6,205 nt of DNA. Origin: Phycisphaerales bacterium (GTDB taxonomy: Bacteria > Planctomycetota > Phycisphaerae > Phycisphaerales > UBA1924). Each line of letters begins with the position of its first letter. Within the stretch, counting starts at the first letter, position 1. The translations under genes and the position numbers were made by a program. The stretch spans positions 1 to 6,205 of the forward strand of contig JAJDDH010000198.1 of NCBI GenBank assembly GCA_029260415.1, in the 5' to 3' direction. Below the pieces are notes generated by a model that made no database searches, had not been told where the DNA came from, and worked only from the letters and a program-made list of their open reading frames with translations. Positions 1 to 6,172 of the stretch are shown one piece after another.

Positions 1-477
1 GACCACCGACCGGGGCTCGACCTTCTCGAGCACGTAGTCCCCCACGCTCTCCCCCTGGCGGTAGGTTTGGCCGTCGATGATCGCGATCCCGCCGTTCTGG
101 GTGGGCATGACCGAGGTGATCCGGAACGTCGGGGGTCCGACGCTGGCCTGGGGGGTCTGGGCGTCGTTGGCTCCGGTGTCCTCAACCGCGAGCCACGCCG
201 CTGGGACCGAGAACGCGTCGCCCCCGCTGAGCGGATCGACCGTCCCATCCCCGAACTTCTGCAGACGCTGGGCGAACATCGAGATGGTCCGCCCCACACC
301 CGCGGCCTGCACGGGCGCCGTGGCGTCGATCGCGGGCGCCGAGGTGATTAGGGTCTCGCTCGTCACCGGCGCGGCCGCGGCCTCGCTGGGGCCCAGCAGC
401 CCCTGATCGATGCCCAGCGCCGCCAGAGCGGTCCCGAAGATGCCGATGAAGATTTTACGTTCGCGCGACAGTTCCAT
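1..477 (-). CDS. PilP/GspC/GspB-like membrane-anchored periplasmic protein (partial, 3' end off window)
   Basis: This reading frame stays open for 159 codons from an ATG at 477 to the window edge, so the C-terminus is missing. The product begins MELSRERKIF and has a short hydrophobic segment at about residues 9-22, likely a single membrane anchor. An Ala/Pro/Thr-rich linker follows (about 30-60). Residues 117-159 (from TFRITSV, through IAIIDGQTYRQGESVGDYVL) resemble the small beta-domain of PilP, GspC and GspB, which docks on the N-domains of the secretin. No lipobox cysteine is visible, unlike classical lipoprotein PilP, so the topology is closer to GspC/GspB. Its place directly after pilO fits PilP. 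The start is uncertain: in-frame ATG at 492 and GTG at 483 would add five or two residues, and none of the three has a strong ribosome binding site. Role is inferred from position, topology and the partial domain. Confidence 0.72.
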   Translation of the reverse strand, partial: MELSRERKIFIGIFGTALAALGIDQGLLGPSEAAAAPVTSETLITSAPAIDATAPVQAAGVGRTISMFAQRLQKFGDGTVDPLSGGDAFSVPAAWLAVEDTGANDAQTPQASVGPPTFRITSVMPTQNGGIAIIDGQTYRQGESVGDYVLEKVEPRSVV

Positions 478-513
478 GCTCACATAGAGCATTTCAGTCG
501 CCCGCGTGTCGAG

Positions 514-528
514 GATTCTTCCAGAATC
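514..528 (-). other. Small inverted repeat at the pilO stop codon
   Basis: GATTCT and AGAATC form a perfect 6-bp inverted repeat around a 3-base loop. It starts inside the pilO TGA (529-527) and lies in the 49-nt gap before the PilP-like gene. No T-run follows, so it is not a standard rho-independent terminator. It could be a weak mRNA hairpin or chance. Confidence 0.35.
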
Positions 529-1099
529 AGTCGCCCGCCCGATCAGCAGGATCCGCGTACCACGCAAGATCGAACTCGAACGTGGCGCTGCGGTCCGCGC
601 CCGCGCCCTGCGCATCGAGCTTGAACGAGCGGGCGCTCACGTCCGAGAGCCTTTCGACGATCATGTGAAGAAACTTCGCCGCGTCGTTGTACGACCCAAC
701 GCCCCGCATCTTGATCGGTGTGATCGTGAACATCTCGCCCTGTGTGGGCTCCCCGGGCTGCAGGCTGTCCAGGCGGAGCCCGCACTCACCCGCCAGATGA
801 GTCAGCTCGCCCATGCGGGTGTTTCGACCGCTCAGGCCCACCAGCGTGATCCCGGTGTCGTCGATCCGCTGCTGACCACGCTCGATCTGGGCCTCGAGCG
901 CGTCGCGCGTCGTCTGCAGCTCAGCGAGCTGCTCGCCCTTGACCCTCACGCTCTCCCGCAGCGTGGTCTTGGTGACGCGTCCGGACAGGACAGGATCAAC
1001 AACCAGGAAGTAGCCGCCAGCCGCGATGGCAAGCAGCGATACAGCGCCGATGGCGTGAATCACCATGGGCGAGAGGCCGGTGTCATGGTTCGGGATCAT
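527..1099 (-). CDS. pilO: PilO-like inner-membrane alignment protein
   Basis: The product is 190 residues, near the usual PilO length. A short cytoplasmic N-terminus (MIPNHDTGLSP) is followed by one membrane helix at about residues 12-34, a charged segment likely to be coiled coil (about 41-83), and a C-terminal alpha/beta domain (about 85-180) matching the ferredoxin-like fold expected of PilO. In the known family PilO pairs with PilN in the inner membrane and contacts PilP, linking the motor to the secretin. The ATG at 1099 overlaps the pilN stop as ATGA, and a GGAGG lies 10 nt upstream (1110-1114), which supports this start over an in-frame ATG 13 codons earlier whose added residues would be read inside pilN. 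Sequence similarity in this family is low, so the name rests on topology, size and gene order. The alternative is a GspM-type protein, less likely because pilM and pilN are separate genes here. Confidence 0.85.
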   Translation of the reverse strand: MIPNHDTGLSPMVIHAIGAVSLLAIAAGGYFLVVDPVLSGRVTKTTLRESVRVKGEQLAELQTTRDALEAQIERGQQRIDDTGITLVGLSGRNTRMGELTHLAGECGLRLDSLQPGEPTQGEMFTITPIKMRGVGSYNDAAKFLHMIVERLSDVSARSFKLDAQGAGADRSATFEFDLAWYADPADRAGD

Positions 1100-1671
1100 G
1101 GCGCAGGCGCCTCCGCAAGTGCAGGATTGAACTCGCACGCGATGTCGAACACGATCCGCTCTCCGCCCGCGATGCTCTCGCGCCGCGTCCCGAGCAGCGT
1201 CGTCGAGCTGAACAGCCCGGAGTCCTCGAGGCCCCTCACGATCGTCCGCTCACGCCCGGGCGACTCGCCCAGACCCGTGAGCGAGAACGTCATGACACCC
1301 TCAGGCGACCAGGTCAGCGCGCAGCGTTGGAGCATCACGCCCTCCCCCCGCTGCGTGTGCAGGTACGCCAGAAGGACGCCCCAGTCCGGGCGGTCCTCCA
1401 GCGTGTCGATCATGCTCAGGCGGCGCTCCTGCACGGCGATCTGCGCCTGCAACGCCGGGACCTCGCCCTGGATCTGCGCCGTCTTCGAGCTCACGCTGTC
1501 AGCGGCGCGCTGGAGCCCGTCCTGACCCATGACCCCCTTCGCCTGGACCGCGATCGCTCCCGCCGCGATCGCCCCCCCCGCGAGGCAGAGCGAGGCGCCC
1601 CACGCCCGGAGTATCCCGGCGCGGGCACGACGGGCGACCACTACCTTGGGCAACATGTTGACTGTTGGCAT
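1096..1671 (-). CDS. pilN: PilN-like inner-membrane alignment protein
   Basis: The product is 191 residues. Its N-terminus reads MPTVNMLPKV, closely matching the conserved INLLP motif with which PilN docks into a groove on PilM. A basic stretch (ARRARAG) precedes one membrane helix at about residues 24-44, then comes a likely coiled coil (about 52-92) and a periplasmic alpha/beta domain (about 94-185) ending in an Ala/Pro tail. This is standard PilN architecture. The gene starts 13 nt after the pilM stop and ends in a 4-nt overlap with pilO. Start choice is slightly open: the ATG at 1671 puts the docking motif at residues 4-8, but it has a poor ribosome binding site. An in-frame TTG at 1680 would add three residues and is better spaced (8 nt) from a GAGG at 1689-1692. 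Either way the docking motif is kept. Confidence 0.88.
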   Translation of the reverse strand: MPTVNMLPKVVVARRARAGILRAWGASLCLAGGAIAAGAIAVQAKGVMGQDGLQRAADSVSSKTAQIQGEVPALQAQIAVQERRLSMIDTLEDRPDWGVLLAYLHTQRGEGVMLQRCALTWSPEGVMTFSLTGLGESPGRERTIVRGLEDSGLFSSTTLLGTRRESIAGGERIVFDIACEFNPALAEAPAP

Positions 1672-1684
1672 CGAGCTCAAGTGT

Positions 1685-2734
1685 TCACCCTCGCCTTCCT
1701 CGGCTCGCCAGCCCGAGCGCGGTGACCAGCGCCGGGTCGTCCGCACGCCCGCAGCCCTGCGTGACGCGGACGAGCGAGCTCGGACGGGCGACATGCGCCG
1801 CCACGCCGCAGGACTCGCCCAGCCGCTCCGCGATCCCGGGGATGTTCGCGCCCGCGCCGATGAGCAGACCCTCGCCCGTGTCCTCGATGCCGTGCTTGCG
1901 CGTCGCGTAGTCGATCGACATCGCCAGCTCCCCGGCGACCGTCCCGATGTACTCGTCAAGGATCGAACGCACCCGCGCGGCGCGCCCACGCGTCTCATCC
2001 GCGAACCCGCAGAGCCCCCGCTCAAAGAGGACATGATCCCCGGCGCGCTCGTCGCACCCGAGGACACCGACAATCTCCCCCCGGAGCGTGTCGAGCCCGC
2101 ATTCCGCGAACGAACGCTGGTACAACACCGTGCTGTCCATCAGGACATACAGCGATGTGCTCGCCCAGCCGAGATCCACGACGACCCGCAGCGATCCGAT
2201 CGCGCCACGCATCAGCGGGAGGCAGGCCCGCGCGACCGCCTGCGAGTCCAGATCGACCGCGACGACCTCCACACCGATCCGCTCGAAACGCTCGATGATG
2301 CTCAGCATCGCCTGGTGCGGGCAGGCGCTGGCGAGCATGCTCGTTGTGCCCGACCCGGCGCCCGTCGTCCCCGGGAGCTCCCAGCACGCCAGCTCGAACG
2401 CGTTCGGGTCCAGCTGGTGGCTGCGGGCCAGGTCGGACCGGGCGATCGCCTCCAGGGCGCCCGCCCCCACCCCGACGGGCACGCTGACCACACTCGACAG
2501 CACCGCGCTCTCCGGCGCGGAGAGCACCACGCGATGACCCACAAAGCCCCGGCGCCCCAGCAGCTCCCACAGGCGTTCGACCGACGGATCCGACTCTGAG
2601 GCGATGCCACTGACCGGCAGATCGGCCAGGCGGTGCGCCACAGGGTTCCGTGAGCCACCCGCCAGCTGGGCCGCGTACACGTGACCGACTCCGATGTCCA
2701 GACCGATCGGCGAATACGAATGCAAAGTGTTCAC
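1685..2734 (-). CDS. pilM: PilM actin-like type IV pilus assembly protein
   Basis: The product is 349 residues, the normal PilM size, and has no membrane helix, so it should be cytoplasmic. It shows the actin/FtsA-type nucleotide-binding motifs in order: phosphate 1 (IGLDIGVGHVYAAQL, about 10-24), phosphate 2 (VVVDLGWASTSLYVL, about 184-198) and the adenosine motif (LLIGAGANIPGIAERL, about 290-305). In the known family PilM binds ATP and the N-terminus of PilN and helps connect the motor to the PilNOP complex. The start is a GTG at 2734 that overlaps the pilC stop as GTGA. It is preceded by a purine-rich GAGAGGGGGG within pilC, and the residues right after it run into the conserved first motif, so the GTG is well supported. 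PilM and PilN are encoded separately, as in type IV pili; in type II secretion they are usually fused as GspL. Confidence 0.93.
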   Translation of the reverse strand: MNTLHSYSPIGLDIGVGHVYAAQLAGGSRNPVAHRLADLPVSGIASESDPSVERLWELLGRRGFVGHRVVLSAPESAVLSSVVSVPVGVGAGALEAIARSDLARSHQLDPNAFELACWELPGTTGAGSGTTSMLASACPHQAMLSIIERFERIGVEVVAVDLDSQAVARACLPLMRGAIGSLRVVVDLGWASTSLYVLMDSTVLYQRSFAECGLDTLRGEIVGVLGCDERAGDHVLFERGLCGFADETRGRAARVRSILDEYIGTVAGELAMSIDYATRKHGIEDTGEGLLIGAGANIPGIAERLGESCGVAAHVARPSSLVRVTQGCGRADDPALVTALGLASRGRRG

Positions 2735-3963
2735 GGCGCCCCCCCTCTCGACCCTGCCGAGGCGGTCAGGTCGAACAGCGGGAGGAACATGCTCACCGCG
2801 ACGAACCCCACGACTACCCCGAGCAGCATCATGATGACCGGTTCGATCACGCTCCCCAGCGAACGCATGGTCCCGTCGTTCTCCTCGTCCAGATACTCGG
2901 CCACACTCACCAGCACCACCGACAGGTTGCCCGATTGCTCCCCGTTGCGGATGGCCTCGCACGTGGACGAGGTGATCAGGTCTGACCTGGAGAACGCGTC
3001 GCTGATTGAATCGCCGCGCGTGACCGCCTCCTCCGCCGCGTCGAGCAGGTCCACGTAGTGGTGGTTGCTCATGGACTGGCGGGTGAGCGTCAGCGAGTCG
3101 ATCATGGGCACCCGGCTCTCGAGCAGCATCCCCAGCAGGCGCGTCAGGCGCGCCGTGGACAATGAACGCACGATCGTGCCGAACAGCGGCGCCCGGACCG
3201 CGACCGTCCCGATCAGGCGCTGCCCCTTGGGCGTCCGCAGGTACAACACGGCGCACACACCGGCCGCGACGAGAGCGGGCAGGAGCGCCCACCAGTACCC
3301 ACGCAGGATGTCGCTCACGCCCATGAGCAGCCTCGTGGTCGAGGGCAGATCCGCCCCGAGCGTCTCGAACAGGCCCTCGAAGCGGGGCAGCACAAAGATC
3401 ATCATCAGCGTGAGCACGACCGTCGCGACCGTGATCAGCAGCGCCGGGTAGATCATCGCGCCCATCACGCTCGCGCGGGCCGCCATCTGGCGCCGTGTGA
3501 TCTTCGCCAGTCGCCCGAGCATCTCGTCGAGGTTTCCGCTCGACTCGCCCGCGGCGACCAGGCTCCGGAACACCGCGTCGAAGGCGCCCGGGTGAGCCGC
3601 CAGCGCCTCGTGCAGCGTCGATCCCTGCTCCACGCGCGTCCGCACATCGTGCACGATGCTCCGCCATCGTTCTTCCGTCGCCTGGCGCTCGATCGCGCCC
3701 AGCGAGTCAACAACCGTCGTCCCCGTGGAGACCAGCACCGACAGCTCGCGGGCCATCATCGCCACGTGCTTGGGCCCGACAGATCTGCCAGTCCGTTTCT
3801 TGGGCGCGACCGCGCCAGACTTCTCGCCCGTCGTCTCGCTGATGGTCGTCACGAAGACGCCCTTCGCCTGGAGCTTCTGGGCCGCGTCGCCCTCGTCGGC
3901 GCACTCGATCGTGCCCTTGATCTCGGCGCCGGACTTGTCGTACCCGGAGTAGCTGAATTTCAT
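2731..3963 (-). CDS. pilC: PilC/GspF inner-membrane platform protein
   Basis: The product is 410 residues, typical for the family. It has a short N-terminal domain (about 1-45, MKFSYSGYDKSGAEIKGTIE), a charged linker (about 45-62) and two GspF repeats (about 66-190 and 268-394). Each repeat carries a GE-SGNL signature: AAGESSGNLDEML at 137-149 and RNGEQSGNLSVVL at 339-351. Three membrane helices are visible at about 168-191, 222-242 and 371-393. The protein is the inner-membrane platform that couples the PilB ATPase to pilin insertion and extraction. The ATG at 3963 overlaps the pilB stop as ATGA, with GGGGGTGG just upstream; the end overlaps pilM as GTGA. The family call is firm. Type IV pilus versus type II secretion use cannot be settled from this protein alone, and the pilMNO neighbours favour the pilus assignment. 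Confidence 0.95.
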   Translation of the reverse strand: MKFSYSGYDKSGAEIKGTIECADEGDAAQKLQAKGVFVTTISETTGEKSGAVAPKKRTGRSVGPKHVAMMARELSVLVSTGTTVVDSLGAIERQATEERWRSIVHDVRTRVEQGSTLHEALAAHPGAFDAVFRSLVAAGESSGNLDEMLGRLAKITRRQMAARASVMGAMIYPALLITVATVVLTLMMIFVLPRFEGLFETLGADLPSTTRLLMGVSDILRGYWWALLPALVAAGVCAVLYLRTPKGQRLIGTVAVRAPLFGTIVRSLSTARLTRLLGMLLESRVPMIDSLTLTRQSMSNHHYVDLLDAAEEAVTRGDSISDAFSRSDLITSSTCEAIRNGEQSGNLSVVLVSVAEYLDEENDGTMRSLGSVIEPVIMMLLGVVVGFVAVSMFLPLFDLTASAGSRGGAP

Positions 3964-5801
3964 GCCGCCACCCCCACAGCCGCCTCGTTGGGCGTCATGT
4001 CATCGTCCGAGTGGGTCACGCGAAGGACCTCTTCCAGGCTGGTCCTCGCCTCGAGCGCACAGCGCACGCCCTCCTCGCGCAGCGAGAGCCCGCCCTCGTG
4101 CCGAACACGATCACGCAGGTCGTGGCTGGGGGCGCCCGCGTAGATCAGGCGTCGCATGGCCGAGGTGATCTCCATCACCTCGTAGATGCCGAACCGACCC
4201 TGGAAGCCCGTGTCGTGGCAGCTCTGGCAGCCCGAGCCCTTGCGGAAGGCCTTGCCGACCATCTCGCCCAGGCCCGCGTCCTCGAGGACCTCTTCGCTGG
4301 GGTAGTACTTGGTGGTGCACGCCGGGCAGATCGAGCGGGCAAGACGCTGGGCGACCACGCCGTTGAGCGCTGCCGAGATCAGGTACGACTCGATGCCCAT
4401 GTCCCGCATGCGTTCGACGGCCCGCGGCGCGTCGTTGGTGTGCAGCGTCGCGAGCACGCCGTGCCCGGTCAGGGCCGCCTGGACCGCCACGCGGGCGGTC
4501 TCCTCGTCGCGGATCTCGCCGATCATGATCACGTCCGGGTCCTGGCGCAGGATGCTCCGCAGCGTCCGGGCGAAGCTCAGCCCGATCGGCTCGTTGACCT
4601 GGATCTGGTTGACCAGATCGAGCTGGTACTCGACCGGGTCCTCGACCGTCACCATGTTCCGCTCGGGGCTGCGCAGCAGGTCCAGCGCCGAGTACAGCGT
4701 CGTCGTCTTGCCCGAGCCCGTGGGACCGGTGACGAGCACCAGCCCATGCGGGCGCTTGAGCGTCCGCTTGAACACGTCCAGCGCCTCACTCCGGAAGCCC
4801 AGGTCCTCCATCCGCACGTGCAGGTTCTGCTTGTCGAGGATGCGGATCACCAGCTTCTCGCCCAGCAGCGTCGGGATCGAGCTGACGCGCAGGTCGATCT
4901 CCCGCCCCTCGGCCACGATCCGCACACGCCCTTCCTGGGGCAGCCGCTTCTCGGCGATGTCCATCTTTCCGATGATCTTGATGCGGCTGACGATCGCCGC
5001 GTGCATCCCTATCGGCGGCTTCATCAGGTCGCGCAGGTTGCCGTCGATCCGGTACCGGATGCGGGTGCCTTTCTTGTCGGGCTCGATGTGGATGTCGCTG
5101 GCCTTGTCCTTGACCGCCGTGAGCAGCGCCACGTTCACCAGGTTCACGATCGGGCTGCCCGCGACCATCGTGTCCAGGTCCGCCGCGGGCTCGTCGTCGA
5201 TCTGCTCCCGCTCGATGACCTCAACGTCTGACTCGGCCAGGCTCGTCAGGAACGCGTCAACATCAACGTTTCCCCCGGAGTACTTTTTGACGAACTCCAT
5301 GATGTTCGCCTCGAGCGCGAGCACCGGCCTGATCTTGCAGCCCGTTAGCGCCCGCAGCCGGTCGATGGTCGGCAGCGACTGCGGCTCCACCATCGCGACC
5401 GTCATCACCCCGTGCACCTTGAACAGCGGTAGCACACGCAGTCGCTCGGCCTCGTCCTCGCCGATCTCGCTCAGCAGCGCCGGGTCGGCCAGGCCGTGCC
5501 TCAGCTGCACCCCCCGCACCCCGAGCGAGCGGGCCAAGGCGCCCACGAGCACCGAGTTGGAAACCGCGCCCTGCGCGACGAGCACCTCGCCGAGCTTCTG
5601 CCCCACGCTCTTCTGGGCGACGAGCGCCTTCGAGATCTGTTCTTCGCTGACCAGACCCTCGTTGAGCAGCACCTCACCGACCCGGACCGTCCGAGAGCGG
5701 CGCCCCGCCCCGCCCGCGGGGCGTGCAGAGGGATCCCCGGCGCCGGGATCGGTCCCGCCGCCGGCGCCCCCGGGCTGGATGGGCTGCTCTTCAGCGCTCA
5801 T
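3960..5801 (-). CDS. pilB: PilB/GspE assembly ATPase with MshEN-type N-domain
   Basis: The product is 613 residues. A Gly/Pro/Ala-rich disordered leader (about 1-37) precedes an MshEN/GspE N-terminal domain (about 38-172), a linker, an N2 domain (about 210-330, with ASDIHIEP at 234-241) and the C-terminal ATPase core. Core motifs are all present: Walker A GPTGSGKT (359-366), Asp box VEDPVEYQL (386-394), Walker B DPDVIMIGEIRD (421-432, catalytic Glu429) and His box TGHGVLATLHTNDA (445-458). Cys492, 495, 525 and 528 form the CxxC...CxxC zinc site found in PilB/GspE but not in the retraction ATPase PilT. The enzyme hydrolyses ATP as a cytoplasmic hexamer to drive pilin polymerisation through PilC. 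An acidic 18-residue tail follows the usual family end. The ATG at 5801 overlaps the STAS stop as ATGA, with GGTGAG 9 nt upstream (5811-5816). Whether it serves a pilus or a secretion pseudopilus is inferred from pilMNO. Confidence 0.95.
   Translation of the reverse strand: MSAEEQPIQPGGAGGGTDPGAGDPSARPAGGAGRRSRTVRVGEVLLNEGLVSEEQISKALVAQKSVGQKLGEVLVAQGAVSNSVLVGALARSLGVRGVQLRHGLADPALLSEIGEDEAERLRVLPLFKVHGVMTVAMVEPQSLPTIDRLRALTGCKIRPVLALEANIMEFVKKYSGGNVDVDAFLTSLAESDVEVIEREQIDDEPAADLDTMVAGSPIVNLVNVALLTAVKDKASDIHIEPDKKGTRIRYRIDGNLRDLMKPPIGMHAAIVSRIKIIGKMDIAEKRLPQEGRVRIVAEGREIDLRVSSIPTLLGEKLVIRILDKQNLHVRMEDLGFRSEALDVFKRTLKRPHGLVLVTGPTGSGKTTTLYSALDLLRSPERNMVTVEDPVEYQLDLVNQIQVNEPIGLSFARTLRSILRQDPDVIMIGEIRDEETARVAVQAALTGHGVLATLHTNDAPRAVERMRDMGIESYLISAALNGVVAQRLARSICPACTTKYYPSEEVLEDAGLGEMVGKAFRKGSGCQSCHDTGFQGRFGIYEVMEITSAMRRLIYAGAPSHDLRDRVRHEGGLSLREEGVRCALEARTSLEEVLRVTHSDDDMTPNEAAVGVAA
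4218..4328 (-). other. Tetracysteine zinc-binding region of the PilB/GspE ATPase
   Basis: The two cysteine pairs, CPAC (residues 492-495) and CQSC (525-528), are separated by 29 residues and followed by HDTGFQGRFGIYEV. This is the zinc-binding CM subdomain of assembly ATPases. All four cysteines are intact, which separates the protein from PilT/PilU. Confidence 0.9.
5526..5684 (-). other. MshEN-type tandem c-di-GMP-binding motif in the PilB N-domain
   Basis: Residues 40-63 (RVGEVLLNEGLVSEEQ...ALVAQ) and 69-92 (KLGEVLVAQGAVSNS...ALARS) form two 24-residue motifs with a 5-residue spacer. That is the 24-5-24 layout of the MshEN c-di-GMP-binding domain. The first copy has the starting Arg, Gly42, Gly49 and the final Gln63. 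The second starts with Lys69-Leu-Gly and ends in Ser92 where Gln is typical. Binding is inferred from the motif, not shown. Confidence 0.75.
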
Positions 5802-6133
5802 AGGAAGCTTCTCACCGCCCCCGAGACATCCTCATAATGCTCGAACAGCGAGCTCAGGTCGGTCAGATCCAAAACCTCGCGGAGTGTCTCGTTCTCGGCG
5901 CACAGCTTGAGCGACAGCCCCGATTCGTTCAGCTCCCGGCCGACATCGGCCAGCGCTTCAAGCCCTGCGCTGTCCGCGTAGGGCACCTCCGACACATCCA
6001 GGACAAACCGCCCCAGCGTCAGACCCAGGGTCTCGAGCGCGTGGCGTTTGAACGCCTCGGCGTCGTCAACCCCCAGCGGCCCCTTGGGCTTGAGCACCGT
6101 CACGGCGCCGTGCTTGGACTCGTCAATCCGCAT
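5798..6133 (-). CDS. STAS-domain anti-sigma-factor antagonist-type protein
   Basis: The product is 111 residues and consists almost entirely of one STAS domain of the SpoIIAA/RsbV type: an N-terminal strand (GAVTVLKPKGPLGVDDAEAF), a central FVLDVSEVPYADSAGLEAL and a C-terminal part (LSLKLCAENETLREVLDLTDL). The DSAGL motif places Asp54-Ser55 at the position phosphorylated by partner-switching kinases, so the protein could exist in phosphorylated and unphosphorylated forms. It is cytoplasmic, with no membrane segment. It lies 23 nt after a kinase-type ATPase gene and its stop overlaps the pilB start as ATGA, so its level is probably tied to PilB. By family it would bind an anti-sigma or kinase partner; by context it may instead act on the pilus motor or the upstream kinase. 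The start is well supported by GAGGGAG (6143-6149) 9 nt before the ATG. Confidence 0.9.
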   Translation of the reverse strand: MRIDESKHGAVTVLKPKGPLGVDDAEAFKRHALETLGLTLGRFVLDVSEVPYADSAGLEALADVGRELNESGLSLKLCAENETLREVLDLTDLSSLFEHYEDVSGAVRSFL

Positions 6134-6142
6134 TCAACAACG

Positions 6143-6149
6143 CTCCCTC
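6143..6149 (-). promoter_or_regulatory. Strong ribosome binding site of the STAS gene
   Basis: On the minus strand GAGGGAG lies 9 nt before the ATG at 6133. It is the clearest Shine-Dalgarno sequence in the window and fixes that start. It falls in the short gap after the kinase stop. Confidence 0.75.
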
Positions 6150-6153
6150 GCTT

Positions 6154-6172
6154 GGTTCAGGCCGCCTGAGCC
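6154..6172 (-). other. Imperfect inverted repeat at the kinase stop codon
   Basis: Arms of eight bases (GGCTCAGG and CCTGAACC on the minus strand) flank a 3-base loop, with one mismatch. The repeat includes the kinase TGA (6159-6157) and ends 5 nt before the STAS ribosome binding site. No T-run follows, so it is not a standard terminator; a weak mRNA structure is possible. Confidence 0.35.

Noticed and set aside
1..406. Two plus-strand open frames near the window start (67-351 and 77-406)
   Set aside because: They are antisense to the PilP-like gene, which has a membrane anchor and a recognisable domain.
478..526. Possible rho-independent terminator between pilO and the PilP-like gene
   Set aside because: The hairpin is short and no T-run follows it; the next gene reads in the same direction only 49 nt on.
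1672..2073. A 134-residue N-terminal extension of PilN from an ATG at 2073
   Set aside because: It is out-of-frame pilM sequence, rich in Arg and Ser. The true protein starts at or just before MPTVNMLP.
506..2599. Overlapping plus-strand open frames of 339 and 356 codons opposite pilO, pilN and pilM
   Set aside because: They overlap each other, are antisense to genes with convincing motifs, and have low-complexity composition.
2735..3667. A 311-residue N-terminal extension of PilM reading from an ATG at 3667
   Set aside because: The extension is out-of-frame translation of pilC, with Arg/Gly/Asp-rich sequence and no fold. The GTG at 2734, with a purine-rich upstream region and GTGA overlap, explains the gene.
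4011..5231. A 406-codon plus-strand open frame
   Set aside because: It is antisense to the conserved ATPase core of pilB, is rich in Arg, His, Asp and Ala, and shows no motif; a reverse-strand shadow.
4309..5910. A 533-codon open frame on the plus strand opposite pilB and the STAS gene
   Set aside because: It lies antisense to well-recognised genes, is rich in Ser/Arg/Thr with no recognisable domain, and is the kind of stop-free shadow that GC-rich codon use produces.
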